Origin: Planctomycetota bacterium
GTDB lineage: Bacteria > Planctomycetota > B15-G4 > SIAN01
DNA length: 64,000 nt
NCBI GenBank assembly: GCA_028289345.1
Contig: JANQQL010000026.1
Coordinates: forward strand, 37,291 to 101,290
Reading direction: 5' to 3'
The position numbers and the translations under genes were made by a program. Positions 35,252 to 44,673 of this stretch are shown piece by piece. Each line of letters begins with the position of its first letter. The stretch's first letter is position 1. The notes under the pieces are model-generated. The model was not told the DNA's origin. It did not search any database and saw only the letters and a list, made by a program, of their open reading frames with translations.

Positions 35252-35287
35252 CGCAATCTCCAAGCCGTGCCACAGCAGGCGGACAAG

Positions 35288-35309
35288 AACTCCTAACCTT
35301 TTAGGAGTT
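35288..35309. promoter_or_regulatory. Perfect 9-4-9 palindrome, likely BlaI-type operator
   Basis: AACTCCTAA and TTAGGAGTT flank a 4-bp centre. It lies 37-58 bp upstream of the repressor's start codon, where an autoregulatory operator is expected. A half-site resembling one arm, CCTAAAAG at 35335-35342, lies further upstream. No other copy was noticed in the window. The TTGTGG near 35325 on the minus strand could be the -35, which would place the palindrome over the -10. Confidence 0.6.
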
Positions 35310-35547
35310 TCGGCAAAAAGCCACAACACCTTCACCTAAAAGTTTCGGAGAAGATCGGTTCATCGCCATCAGAAATTGCCATAATCGATTACCCTGGAAT
35401 GCCTTACGAACACATCGAAGGGATCGAGTACCGCCATTCGAGGCGGCGAAAGGGGCAATCGATGTCCCCGTCACCGGGGGAAGACACGCTGCCAAACCCG
35501 ACTTCTTCCGGGCCGGTCCAAGGAACGGTCCGCGTCGCGCGCGTTGC

Positions 35548-36660
35548 TCACTCCCCCAACGCCGTGGCGTAGATGCCGTGGTAGCGCTCGAGCATCGTTA
35601 CGTCCCGGTACTCCTGAAGGCACTTGTCGCGGTTCGCTTGGCCAAGGACCTGACGCTTCTCCGGATGCTGGAACAGATCTCGCAATGCGTTGGCGTACCC
35701 ATCCACATTCCGGTCCGGCAAAACGAAACAGCGATTCCCTTCCGCGACCATTCTCGAGATGTCCCCGACGTCGGTGCTGACCAACGGCAGTCGAGAGGCC
35801 ATCGCCTCCACCACCGAGATGGGCATCTGCTCGGTGATTGAAGACAGGGCGCACACATCCATGGCTCGGTAGGCGTCGCTCGGATCCGGGATCTGCCCCG
35901 GCAAGTGGACCCGCGACGCCACCCCAAGCTCGTGAGCGAGAGCCGTCCAGCCTTCCCGCTCCGAGCCGTCACCCACAATCAGTAGGTGAACACCGGACGA
36001 CTCCTCCAGCTTGGCGAATGCATGGATCAACAGGTCCAGTGCTTTCTCCTTGCGGAGCTTGGCAACGGTCCCGATGACGAACGCATCCTCGGGAATTCCG
36101 AGCTGTGGTCGGACGGAAGACTCCCCTGCTTGGAAACGATCGGTGTCGATGCCGTTCGGGATGAGTTCCACGCGGGGCTCTCCGAGTTTCCACGAACTTC
36201 GGGCGATGTCGTAGAGCCGGTGGGAAGGAACCACGACCTTGGAAACCCAACGCAGGAGAACTCGGCGGGCCCACACTCGACGTCCCTTCTGTTTCACGGT
36301 TTCTTCTGGGCCGAACCCATCTTCCGCATGAATGGAAGCGCGAATCCCTGCCAATCGACCGGCGAGAACAGACTCGATGGCCCCCCAGTTGTAGGTCAGC
36401 AACAAGTCCGGAGACAGCGACTTCAAGAACGACGCAAGCCGCAGCGGGGCTTGCCAGCTCGGAGATTTCGGCGGTGGGTCGAGGTACTGCACTGGCAACG
36501 ACGCGGGAATCCGCTCTCGGCACTCCTGATTGCCATCCATGGCAATGATGGTGTGGCGATAGTGTGGCGGAAGCTTCGGGAGGATCTGGGACGTGCGGAC
36601 TTGGGGACCTCCGGCGGCGAAGGTCGAGAACACGTGGACCAGATGCTTCTCTGCGGTCAT
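35548..36660 (-). CDS. Group 1 (GT4-type) glycosyltransferase
   Basis: The start at 36660 gives MTAEKHLVHVFSTFAAGGPQ, a normal GT-B N terminus, and overlaps the stop of the preceding gene by four bases. The 370-residue product has the GT4 C-terminal domain, with the nucleotide-sugar-binding region IGTVAKLRKEKALDLLIHAF and the EX7E motif in SSITEQMPISVVEAMASRLP. It is predicted to transfer a sugar from a nucleotide donor onto a glycan or lipid acceptor at the cytoplasmic face. Coupling to the upstream dehydrogenase/epimerase fusion suggests that both act on the same sugar pathway. Confidence 0.9.
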   Translation of the reverse strand: MTAEKHLVHVFSTFAAGGPQVRTSQILPKLPPHYRHTIIAMDGNQECRERIPASLPVQYLDPPPKSPSWQAPLRLASFLKSLSPDLLLTYNWGAIESVLAGRLAGIRASIHAEDGFGPEETVKQKGRRVWARRVLLRWVSKVVVPSHRLYDIARSSWKLGEPRVELIPNGIDTDRFQAGESSVRPQLGIPEDAFVIGTVAKLRKEKALDLLIHAFAKLEESSGVHLLIVGDGSEREGWTALAHELGVASRVHLPGQIPDPSDAYRAMDVCALSSITEQMPISVVEAMASRLPLVSTDVGDISRMVAEGNRCFVLPDRNVDGYANALRDLFQHPEKRQVLGQANRDKCLQEYRDVTMLERYHGIYATALGE

Positions 36661-38879
36661 GAGGCCGTCGGTGCGCCGGTTCTTTCCCGTGACGAACGCG
36701 GCGTCGCTCCCATGGGAGAGGGCCAAACAGAACTCTCCCCTAAGACCTGGGGAGCGAGTCCCGCATCGACGAACCAATCCAAGCATTGGGAGAGGAACTC
36801 TTCGCGATCCGATACCGGCGACCAACCGAGGTCTTGCTTGGTCCCGGAACAGTCGAACGGCCGGGCCAAGGCCCTGGTCTTCAGATCGCGATAGCTCGGG
36901 AACACGGTGTTGGGTCGACGAATCACCACCTTCACCATCCACTTGAAGATCTCGATGGCCTGGAACCACCAAAGCGGCTGGCCGTGGAACTGAAAGTCTC
37001 GACCGGCTCGGCGGCGCAACACGTCGACGTATTCCCGAGCGGTGACTCGTGCGTCCCCCACCAGGTTGTAGGTTTTGCCCTTCACGGACTTCCCGAGCGC
37101 GAGAGCCAACGCGTCCGCAACATCATTCACCAGCACGAAGGGTAAGGCGTTGTTGCCGAAGCCCCAACCAAAGCACTGGGAGTCTCGGGTCCAGAGTCCC
37201 ACCCCGGAATGCTGCACCGGACCGAGTTCGCCCACCACCACTCCGGGGCGAAACACCGTGACCGGCAGCCCCTGATCCTGAGCCATGGTCGCAAGCAGTT
37301 TTTCACAAGCGATTTTGCCACGGGCGTAAAGGCTGCGGTTCTCGCCTTGGGGATCGACCGGTGTGTCGTTGGTCACCGCCCCATCGGTGGCGTTCCCCAA
37401 ATACAAAGCCGCAATCGTGCTGGTGAAAAAGAACTGGTCGACGTCATGACGCAGGCAAGCTTCGGCCATCAATCGGCAACCGCCGACCATGGTTCGCTCG
37501 ACGTCTTCCCACGTGTCGCCGCCTCCGGTGGCGAGGTGAATCACCGCCCGAGTTCCCCTGACAGCTCGGTCAATGGCGTCTTCGTTGTTGATGTCCCCCG
37601 CCACCACGGAGATGTCGTCCCCGCGCAGGTTCTCCGGAAGAAGGTCTGGACGCCGCACCAACAGCCGCAACGCCACGCCATCGGCGCGAAGTCGCTGCAC
37701 CAGGTGATGGCCCACGAAGCCCGTCGCGCCGGTCACCAGGACCTCGTCGGTTTTGCCTTCGGCCGGTTCTCGGGGAAGCGGTAGGACTTCTCCCTCTTCC
37801 GTCCCCGCACCGGCGGTCACCCGTTCACAGATCTCGACGATTTCCAGTCCGTGTCGCCCCGTCACGGGCAGCGGCTGACCCGCTCGGAAGGCCTGGTGGA
37901 AGGCGGTGATGCTGCCCTTCATTCCCAAGTAGAAGACGTCCGTGCGTCCCTTGAGCTTCAAGGTCGAAAGGACGTAATCGGAAGCATTGCGAATGCCCTG
38001 GGCGAACAACGAGAACCCCTGGACCGCTGCGTTCTTCAACTGGTCGTAAAAGTCGAGCCACGGAGTCTTGAACCAACGCACCCCGTGACGACGCAGCAGG
38101 TCGACCTGCACCGAACCGTCTTGGCCTATGAGATGCAACCAGTTGGAAGCGAAGTCCTTGCCGAAAGAGAGCAAGATGGTCGCCGGCCCCTTCTCGCACT
38201 GGGCAGAGATCTGCCAGGTATCGTAGAAAACCAGTCCGGGGCCTAGGGTCTGCCGCCCACTGCGCAGCACGCTCATCGAGCGCACATCTCCAAGCAGATC
38301 GTGAACTTGAGATAGCGGATGAGGGCCTTGTTCGAACACGATGTTGCGGGAATCCTGGAACATCCAGTGCTTGAAGTCGCGCGCATTGAGCTGGCGCAAC
38401 GGCACGTGCAGACAGGCGAACAGGTGCTCCACTCGGCCCAGCTTGGCCGACTCCAAGATCTGCTTCATTCCCACGAACGACGGATGGAACAAGTTGTTGT
38501 GGTTGACGCCAAGCGGGACGTTCTTCGACTCGGCGAGCTCCACCAATTCGCGACACTCTTCCTGGTTGACGCCGAACGGCTTCTCGCAGAACGCGGCGAT
38601 TCCGTGCTCGAGCAACTCGCGGGTGACCACCGCGTGCACCGACGGGGGTACCAGCACGTGGGCCACGTCCGGCTTCTCTTTCGCCACCATCTCGGCAATC
38701 GAGGCAAACGCATGGGGAATCTTCTTGCGCCGCGCCAGGCTCTGGGCACGAGCCAGATCCGCATCGACCACTGCGCTCACCGTCACCGAGGGCAGCTTCG
38801 CCAGAATCTCGTGATGGAACTCGGCAATGAATCCGGCGCCGATCAGGGCGACTTGGGTGCGATCACTGGAAGCTGCCAT
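36657..38879 (-). CDS. Fusion of Gfo/Idh/MocA oxidoreductase and NAD-dependent epimerase/dehydratase
   Basis: The 740-residue protein combines two enzymes. Residues about 8-370 are a Gfo/Idh/MocA dehydrogenase, with the nucleotide-binding VALIGAGFIAEFHHE and the catalytic-lysine motif CEKPFG. Residues about 378-710 are an extended short-chain dehydrogenase of the NAD-dependent epimerase type, with GATGFVGHHLV and the catalytic YxxxK as YARGK. Both active sites appear intact, so the chain probably does two consecutive redox steps on a sugar nucleotide. The C-terminal 30 residues are low-complexity. It is translationally coupled to the glycosyltransferase that follows. Confidence 0.9.
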   Translation of the reverse strand: MAASSDRTQVALIGAGFIAEFHHEILAKLPSVTVSAVVDADLARAQSLARRKKIPHAFASIAEMVAKEKPDVAHVLVPPSVHAVVTRELLEHGIAAFCEKPFGVNQEECRELVELAESKNVPLGVNHNNLFHPSFVGMKQILESAKLGRVEHLFACLHVPLRQLNARDFKHWMFQDSRNIVFEQGPHPLSQVHDLLGDVRSMSVLRSGRQTLGPGLVFYDTWQISAQCEKGPATILLSFGKDFASNWLHLIGQDGSVQVDLLRRHGVRWFKTPWLDFYDQLKNAAVQGFSLFAQGIRNASDYVLSTLKLKGRTDVFYLGMKGSITAFHQAFRAGQPLPVTGRHGLEIVEICERVTAGAGTEEGEVLPLPREPAEGKTDEVLVTGATGFVGHHLVQRLRADGVALRLLVRRPDLLPENLRGDDISVVAGDINNEDAIDRAVRGTRAVIHLATGGGDTWEDVERTMVGGCRLMAEACLRHDVDQFFFTSTIAALYLGNATDGAVTNDTPVDPQGENRSLYARGKIACEKLLATMAQDQGLPVTVFRPGVVVGELGPVQHSGVGLWTRDSQCFGWGFGNNALPFVLVNDVADALALALGKSVKGKTYNLVGDARVTAREYVDVLRRRAGRDFQFHGQPLWWFQAIEIFKWMVKVVIRRPNTVFPSYRDLKTRALARPFDCSGTKQDLGWSPVSDREEFLSQCLDWFVDAGLAPQVLGESSVWPSPMGATPRSSRERTGAPTAS

Positions 38880-39092
38880 GGGGCCTCGTCGTCAGGGGTT
38901 CCTGCCAAACAATCTCTGCCAGAGTCCGGACACTCCCGGACCGGCGAGGGAGACTCGTCCCTGTTTCTCGGCTGGACCGGACCCGATTATTCATGAAAAC
39001 CGGGCGCCACTGGAGGGTTCCTCCCGCGTGCGGGGCGTTCTCTCGCTCCCTCCCGGGCCGCCCCGCCCCTGCGAACCACCCACGAGCCCGGC

Positions 39093-40583
39093 TCACCCTC
39101 CGGTCGGGGCTTCCTCGTCCTGGGCTCGCGCGTCACGGACGATCTCTCGGACCGTGCTCATCAGGGTGGGGCCGTGATACGGGATTCCGTCCTTGATCGT
39201 CCACTCCACGCCACCGGAACGGACCGGCCGCCCCTCGACATTCACGTCGGTCCCGGTGGGGTACAGCACCCGAAGGTTCTCCAGAGGATTGCCGTTCACC
39301 ACCGCCAAGTCGGCTCGATAACCGGGTCGGATCTGCCCTCGTTCGGCACCGACCCCCAGCACCTGAGCACCATTGCGAGTGGCGTGGGAAAGAACTTCCA
39401 ACGTCGAGAACCCAGACTCTTCGTGAAGCTCCATCTCTCGAATCAAGCCGAAGCCGTACATCACGTAGATGAATCCGGCATCTTCCCCGGTGCACACCAC
39501 CCCGCCCTTGTCAGCGAAGGCTCGCAGCGCCTTCATCCAGATCCGGTAATTCTCTTTCCAGTACACCTCATCGGTGTTGGTCCAGCCAATGAAATAGGAG
39601 CCATGGCTGTTGAGGTTCGGCTCAAAGAAGCGCTCCAAGGCCGGATGCAAGTGTTCGCGGAACCACGGTTTGTGCTGCGCGCGAACAAGGTCTCGGGACG
39701 CTTCATAGATGGCCAGGGTCGGATCCCAGCACACTCCAGCCGCCACCATGGCATCGAGAACCGCATCCAGTTTTTCGGGGTTGGCTTCACGCCACAAGCG
39801 CCCCGCCCATCGAAAGCGATGGATCTCGTTGCTGTACGAGAAATCCGATGGAAACTTCTGAAGGCCGTCAAGGGCCGCGTCGGGAACGCCGTACCAATGT
39901 TCCAAACTGGTCAGCCCCAGACGAGCGACGTCCCAAGCAGTGGTTTCCTCGACGCCCATGTGGATGGTCGTCGGTAGCTTCCATTTCTTCGCCTCTTGCA
40001 CCGCCGCTTCGAGCAGATCACGATCGAGGCTGTAAAGCTTTACTCCGTCGCAACCAAGTTTCGCCCACTCCTGAATCTGCTCGCGCATGGCTTCCGGTGT
40101 GCGCCGCGAGGAAAGGAACGGGTAGAGGAAGATCTGCGGACCTTCGAGCTCCCCACTCGCGGTCTGTTCACGAATTCTCAGAGCCCGACGAAAGTCACTG
40201 CCCAGGTCGCGGACCGTCGTGATCCCCGAAGCAAGCCACAGGCTGAGCTGGTACTCCACCGGCATGGCACGCCCCGCTCGAGACTCTTGCAGGTGGCCGT
40301 GCATGTTGATCAGGCCGGGGATGACGTACTTGCCCGTTCCATCGATGACCACATCCGGCGATTCGTCCGCCGAGACTTTGCCAATCTTGTCAATGGTCCG
40401 GCCCGTGACGAGAACATCCGTGGGACCCGTGGCAGGATTTCCATTGCCACGGATCACCATGGTGTTGCGAATCAACAGACGCTCGGGGCGAATCCCGTGT
40501 TGGGGAGAGTGCCCCGATCCCTGAGCCACGGCGGCCGCCACGAGGCTGCCCCACACCCAGCAAGTGAGGAGAGTTCTCATCAT
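39093..40583 (-). CDS. Secreted amidohydrolase-family protein
   Basis: The product has 496 residues and a signal peptide (RTLLTCWVWGSLVAAAVAQG). The metal-dependent amidohydrolase fold is complete: HGH (H95, H97) in IPGLINMHGHLQE, further ligands in HMGVEE and LEHWYG, and the catalytic Asp in TGEDAGF. The C-terminal motif GQIRPGYRADLAVVNGNPL is that of the imidazolonepropionase/dipeptidase-like group, whose substrates range from peptides to heterocyclic amides. The substrate cannot be assigned. It follows the ferritin-like gene by 29 bp on the same strand and is probably cotranscribed. Confidence 0.87.
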   Translation of the reverse strand: MMRTLLTCWVWGSLVAAAVAQGSGHSPQHGIRPERLLIRNTMVIRGNGNPATGPTDVLVTGRTIDKIGKVSADESPDVVIDGTGKYVIPGLINMHGHLQESRAGRAMPVEYQLSLWLASGITTVRDLGSDFRRALRIREQTASGELEGPQIFLYPFLSSRRTPEAMREQIQEWAKLGCDGVKLYSLDRDLLEAAVQEAKKWKLPTTIHMGVEETTAWDVARLGLTSLEHWYGVPDAALDGLQKFPSDFSYSNEIHRFRWAGRLWREANPEKLDAVLDAMVAAGVCWDPTLAIYEASRDLVRAQHKPWFREHLHPALERFFEPNLNSHGSYFIGWTNTDEVYWKENYRIWMKALRAFADKGGVVCTGEDAGFIYVMYGFGLIREMELHEESGFSTLEVLSHATRNGAQVLGVGAERGQIRPGYRADLAVVNGNPLENLRVLYPTGTDVNVEGRPVRSGGVEWTIKDGIPYHGPTLMSTVREIVRDARAQDEEAPTGG

Positions 40584-40612
40584 TCCGGGCCTTTCATCGG
40601 TCTGAGTTCGCT

Positions 40613-41077
40613 TCAGTCGCCTCGGGCGGGAACCAAATCTCCCGGATTGCGCAGCATTTTCTCCACCTCGGAAAGGTGCTGTTCTTCGCTCAGGATCATG
40701 CCGCGGCAGAATTCTTCCAGAGCAATGTTTCGTCCTTCGACCAGCGGCAAGAGCTGGTGAAACACCGCCACGCCCTCCTTCTCATGGTCGAGGACCTCTT
40801 GCAGGATGTCGTTGATGCTGTGTCGCTCGGTTTCCAACAGAGGACCGATCTTCAAGGAAGGGTGTCCCCCCAATGTCGTCACCCACTCCCCGATGCGATG
40901 GGCATGGTCCATGGATTCCGCGGCCTGCTCTTTCATCCAAGAGATGATGGGAATGCGCGAATGCCCGAACACCATCAAGGAATAGTGGATGTAGCGCACC
41001 ACGCCGGCTAGCTCGGCCTCCAGGGCCTGGTTCAACATGGTGAGGACCTTGTCCTTTTCGAGCTGCGGCGAACTCAT
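40613..41077 (-). CDS. Bacterioferritin-like four-helix protein
   Basis: The start at 41077 (MSSPQLEKDKVL) follows GGAG by six bases and gives 154 residues, the usual length for this group. Four helices carry candidate metal ligands E22, E54 and H58 (in AAESMDHAH), E99 (in DHEKEG) and E131 and H134 (in SEEQH). The placement resembles bacterioferritin and related ferritin-like proteins used for iron storage or peroxide defence. One position normally occupied by Glu before the Met/His pair appears to be Ser55, so ferroxidase activity is uncertain. It is the first gene of a probable two-gene operon with the amidohydrolase. Confidence 0.82.
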   Translation of the reverse strand: MSSPQLEKDKVLTMLNQALEAELAGVVRYIHYSLMVFGHSRIPIISWMKEQAAESMDHAHRIGEWVTTLGGHPSLKIGPLLETERHSINDILQEVLDHEKEGVAVFHQLLPLVEGRNIALEEFCRGMILSEEQHLSEVEKMLRNPGDLVPARGD

Positions 41078-41226
41078 GAGAAACTCCGGTTTGGGAAACA
41101 ATCTGTGGTGATCGGCGGGAGGCCCCCGCGACGAGACTCGCATTTTAGACCTGGTGGTGTCCCGGGGGGAACTCGACAAGAGTCTCTGGCTTGACAGTCC
41201 TCGGCCCCCGTGCTTGCCTGCGCGGC

Positions 41227-42408
41227 ATGGATTCCGTGACGGATTACGCGGTCGTGGGTGCCGGTCCCGCAGGAGCCTTGGCAGCCAGCTCTCTGGCTCA
41301 ACGGGGACGCCAAGTGCTGCTGTTTCACTGGCGACCCAAGGCCGAGAAACCTTGCGGGGGTGGTGTGCCCTCCCAAGGAATGCGGCGCTTTGGACACCTT
41401 CTCGAAGGCATCCCCCGCAATCGGATTCATTCGGTCCGCCTGGTCGGTCCGGGAGGAGCCGAGGCGCGAATTCCTCTTGGGGAACCACTGCACATTTTCG
41501 CACGAAGTGAGTTGGATGCGGGACTGCGTCGTCATGCCGTCTCCGAAGGCGCCCAGTTGATCGAGGCAAGAGTCATCCGTCACACCGTTGAGAACGGGAC
41601 TCAAGAACTTCTCGCGGTGGATGCCGCGGGGCGAACTCGGTCGTTCCGAGTTCGATTCGTGGTTTCGGCGGACGGAGCGGCCGGCTTCTTGCGCAAGAAA
41701 CTGCTGCGAGAAGCCGGGTGCGAACCCGACAACAATCAGTTCTCCCGCTCGTTCACTTCGTACCCGCGAACCACCGCCTCCGATGAGTTGGAAATTGCCT
41801 GGGTTGGTGGACGCGACGGGTACGCATGGACATTCCCGCGCACCAACCACGCGTCCGTCGGAATCTGCGAGCAAGGGCGACTTGGTAGCAATCGCGGCCT
41901 GTTCCGGGATCTGCAATCGTTGATTCGATCCCGAAGGCTCACTGGAAACGCCGACGAACCGGGGATCGGAGCACTGATTCCGTCGTATCGCAGCAACTAC
42001 CTGCGGCAACTTCCCGTGGAAGGGCCTGGCTTCGCCCTGGTCGGAGACGCCGCCGGTTGCGTGGATCCGATCACCCGGGAGGGAATCCACCACGCCATGG
42101 CCTCTGGGTGGCAGGTCGGAATCGCCGATCCCCTGGACCAATCCGGTCGCTACCAGTCCTGGTACGAGCAAGAGTTGCGCCCCGAACTCCTCCACGCCAA
42201 CCGTTGGGCGCCTCGTTTCTTCCGACCGCGGTTCCTCGAAATCATGGTGCACGCGCTGCACTCGAGCCCACGGTTGCGCTCGATCTTCGGTGACCTGGTT
42301 GCGGGATCCCAACCCTATGGGTCCCTGAGCCGACGCCTTCTGGACCCACGAATCGCTCCCGCGCTTGTTCGGGGCCTGTGGAAAGTCCGCTCCCTGTCCC
42401 TTCATTGA
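41227..42408 (+). CDS. FAD-dependent geranylgeranyl-reductase-family oxidoreductase
   Basis: The start at 41227 places the FAD-binding GxGxxG (VVGAGPAGALAAS) near residue 8, as usual. The 393-residue product has the second flavin motif GDAAGCVDPITREGIHHAM, typical of the group containing geranylgeranyl reductases and related flavin monooxygenases. These enzymes reduce isoprenoid chains of lipids or quinones, or hydroxylate aromatic compounds. The reaction here is not known. The start lies 149 bp from the divergent ferritin-like gene. Confidence 0.87.
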   Translation: MDSVTDYAVVGAGPAGALAASSLAQRGRQVLLFHWRPKAEKPCGGGVPSQGMRRFGHLLEGIPRNRIHSVRLVGPGGAEARIPLGEPLHIFARSELDAGLRRHAVSEGAQLIEARVIRHTVENGTQELLAVDAAGRTRSFRVRFVVSADGAAGFLRKKLLREAGCEPDNNQFSRSFTSYPRTTASDELEIAWVGGRDGYAWTFPRTNHASVGICEQGRLGSNRGLFRDLQSLIRSRRLTGNADEPGIGALIPSYRSNYLRQLPVEGPGFALVGDAAGCVDPITREGIHHAMASGWQVGIADPLDQSGRYQSWYEQELRPELLHANRWAPRFFRPRFLEIMVHALHSSPRLRSIFGDLVAGSQPYGSLSRRLLDPRIAPALVRGLWKVRSLSLH

Positions 42409-42564
42409 CGCCGACAGGGGTGTCGAGCCATTCCCTTGGGAAGTTCATCGGTCAAGTCGGTTTTCTTTTCCGGTTGCAAGCGCGGTTCGCGTGGTTGTCA
42501 AACATCGAGGCTATCCCGCTCTGGCCCCTGGTTCGTTCCCCGAACTTCTCTCTGGAGCCTGCTC

Positions 42565-44529
42565 ATGCGCTTGCCCACTTCTCTCGCCGCCCTCCTGTGC
42601 GTGGCCGCGGCGGCCCCCCTCCACGCTCAGCAACGGCGACTGCCGTTTCGTTATCACGAAGTTTCCGCGCAGCGCGGGCTTCCGCTGATCACTTCCGGCA
42701 AGCATGGCTACGGAATCGCCGCCGCCGACATCGACGACGATGGAGACATCGACCTGTTCATCCCGGCCAAGTCCGGGACCACCTGCCAGCTACTCCTCAA
42801 TCGCGGCAACGGTTTCTTCGACGATCATACAGCCGCCGCAGGGCTCGGTGATACCGAAGGAGTCCGTCTCGGCATTTGGTTCGATTACGACGGCGATGGC
42901 AAGCTTGATCTCTTGACCAGCAATGACGAGTCGTCCGCCACTTCGTTCAAGCTGTTTCGCCAAGGTCCCGGACTGGTGTTCACGGAAACGACCACCGCGG
43001 CCGGCTTGAGTGTTCTCGAACCCGGCTTCAATCGCGCCGGCATCTCCATCGGCGACATCGACAACGACGGCTTCTTGGATTTCTACGCCGCAATCTGGCA
43101 TCGGACCGGAAGCGACGAGGGCCACCTGTTCCAAAACAACGGGGATGGCACCTTCAGCGATGTGTCGGTCTCCAGCGGGGTCCGCACCAACATCGAAAAT
43201 ACCCAGTGGCAACCGGCATTCTTCGATTTCGACGAAGACGGATGGTTGGACATGTACCAGGCCGTCGATTTCGACGAGAACCGCCTGTGGCACAACGACG
43301 GCGACGGAACGTTCACCGACATCTCCGTGGCCGCCGGCGCCAACAATTCGATGAATGACATGGGGATGGCTCTCGGGGACTACAACCACGACGGCAAAAT
43401 GGACATCTTCGTCACCAACATCTTCAACGGCCCGGAACACAACATTCTGCTACGCAACGACACCGCCGGATCGACCATCTCGTTCACCGAAGTGTCCGAA
43501 TCGCTGGGCATCGAAAACGGCGGATGGGGTTGGGGTTGCACGTTCTTCGACGCGGACCTCGACGGCTGGCTCGACCTCGCGGCCACCAACGGGTTCGCCG
43601 CCGCGGTGGATTCGACCCGGTTCTACCTGAACCGAGGCAAGGGTCCCCACTGGTTCACCCGGGACCTGGCTCGCCAAGCGGGCATCGATGATTTCGACTG
43701 GGGAGTGAGCCTGATCTCCGCCGACCTCGATCGTGACGGAGACATGGAACTTCTCCAAACGACCAACGCGGGTTCCGGAATCATCCGCTTGTGGGACAAC
43801 CGACGACTCGCGAAAGCGCTTCCCGCCGGCCACCACTTGGTCATCCAGCCTCGCCAATCCGACTCCAACCGACGCGCACTTGGCGCCGTGGTCCACGTCA
43901 CGACGTCGTTCAACCAACAGATGCGTCCCATCTCCGCCGGAACCAGCTACATGGCCCAAGAGCCCGCCGAAGCCCACTTTGGCATCGGATCGGACGCCAA
44001 TGTCGACTTGGATGTGACGTTCGCGGATGGCTCCACCTTGGAACTCGAAGACCTCGAGGCCACCGGCATCGTCCAGGTCAGCTCGGGACCCGTGACCGAC
44101 TTGCACCTGTTGGATCAGACCGCGCGCGCCGGCGGCGACATCATCTCTCTGCACAGTTCCGACAACGATCGGCTGACCCTCGAGTCCCGCACCGGGCCGG
44201 AGATCCTGCTCGGCTTCGACATTCCCACCAGTTCCAGCACCATCGACCTCTCGGTGGAAGCACGGCGGTTGTCGAGCTCCGGGAAGCTGTCCGCAACCCT
44301 GGCCATCTACAACTGGACGACCGGACTGTACGAGGATCTCGACACCTGGACCTTGCGTGGCTTCGAAAAGACCCACTCATTGACGGGAATCCCGGCCAGC
44401 GACCGAATCTCTGGCGAAGGACGAGTTCTGCTGCGGCTGCGTGCCCATCATCCGGCTGGAGACCTGGCAACGTCGGGATCTCTGACGACGATCCGGATCG
44501 ACCAAGTGGCGGTCAGCGGCACCCCGTAG
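42565..44529 (+). CDS. Secreted VCBS/FG-GAP repeat protein (CRTAC1/UnbV-like)
   Basis: The start at 42565 is preceded by GGAG and opens with a signal peptide (RLPTSLAALLCVAAAAPLHAQ). Seven calcium-binding VCBS motifs of the DxDxDG type follow: DIDDDGDIDLF, DYDGDGKLDLL, DIDNDGFLDFY, DFDEDGWLDMY, DYNHDGKMDIF, DADLDGWLDLA and DLDRDGDMELL. This implies a seven-bladed propeller resembling CRTAC1 and bacterial UnbV-type proteins. A C-terminal region (about 430-654) is beta-rich, with no recognised domain. The product is likely extracellular and calcium-dependent. A hairpin at 44605-44630 follows it. Confidence 0.88.
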   Translation: MRLPTSLAALLCVAAAAPLHAQQRRLPFRYHEVSAQRGLPLITSGKHGYGIAAADIDDDGDIDLFIPAKSGTTCQLLLNRGNGFFDDHTAAAGLGDTEGVRLGIWFDYDGDGKLDLLTSNDESSATSFKLFRQGPGLVFTETTTAAGLSVLEPGFNRAGISIGDIDNDGFLDFYAAIWHRTGSDEGHLFQNNGDGTFSDVSVSSGVRTNIENTQWQPAFFDFDEDGWLDMYQAVDFDENRLWHNDGDGTFTDISVAAGANNSMNDMGMALGDYNHDGKMDIFVTNIFNGPEHNILLRNDTAGSTISFTEVSESLGIENGGWGWGCTFFDADLDGWLDLAATNGFAAAVDSTRFYLNRGKGPHWFTRDLARQAGIDDFDWGVSLISADLDRDGDMELLQTTNAGSGIIRLWDNRRLAKALPAGHHLVIQPRQSDSNRRALGAVVHVTTSFNQQMRPISAGTSYMAQEPAEAHFGIGSDANVDLDVTFADGSTLELEDLEATGIVQVSSGPVTDLHLLDQTARAGGDIISLHSSDNDRLTLESRTGPEILLGFDIPTSSSTIDLSVEARRLSSSGKLSATLAIYNWTTGLYEDLDTWTLRGFEKTHSLTGIPASDRISGEGRVLLRLRAHHPAGDLATSGSLTTIRIDQVAVSGTP

Positions 44530-44604
44530 TGCGAACACGCGGCGGGGATCGTCGCCGGAACGTCTCTCGTTCGAGGCGACGGACGGCGATCTCCGTCCCG
44601 CACG

Positions 44605-44630
44605 GACTCGCTCGACCATTGGAGCGAGTC
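44605..44630 (+). terminator. Hairpin after the VCBS-repeat gene
   Basis: GACTCGCTC (44605-44613) pairs perfectly with GAGCGAGTC (44622-44630) across an 8-nt loop. It lies 75 bp after the stop of the VCBS gene and 43 bp before the next start. No T-run follows, so it may be a factor-dependent terminator or a leader structure of the next gene. Confidence 0.4.
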
Positions 44631-44673
44631 ACTCCCGGTTTGGACTGATACCCTCTTCGGCCAGACCAAGCCC

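Noticed and set aside
35399..35572. Plus-strand 57-codon frame divergent from the BlaI-type gene
   Set aside because: It has no ribosome-binding site and its second half overlaps the end of the glycosyltransferase gene, with a composition that reads as antisense.
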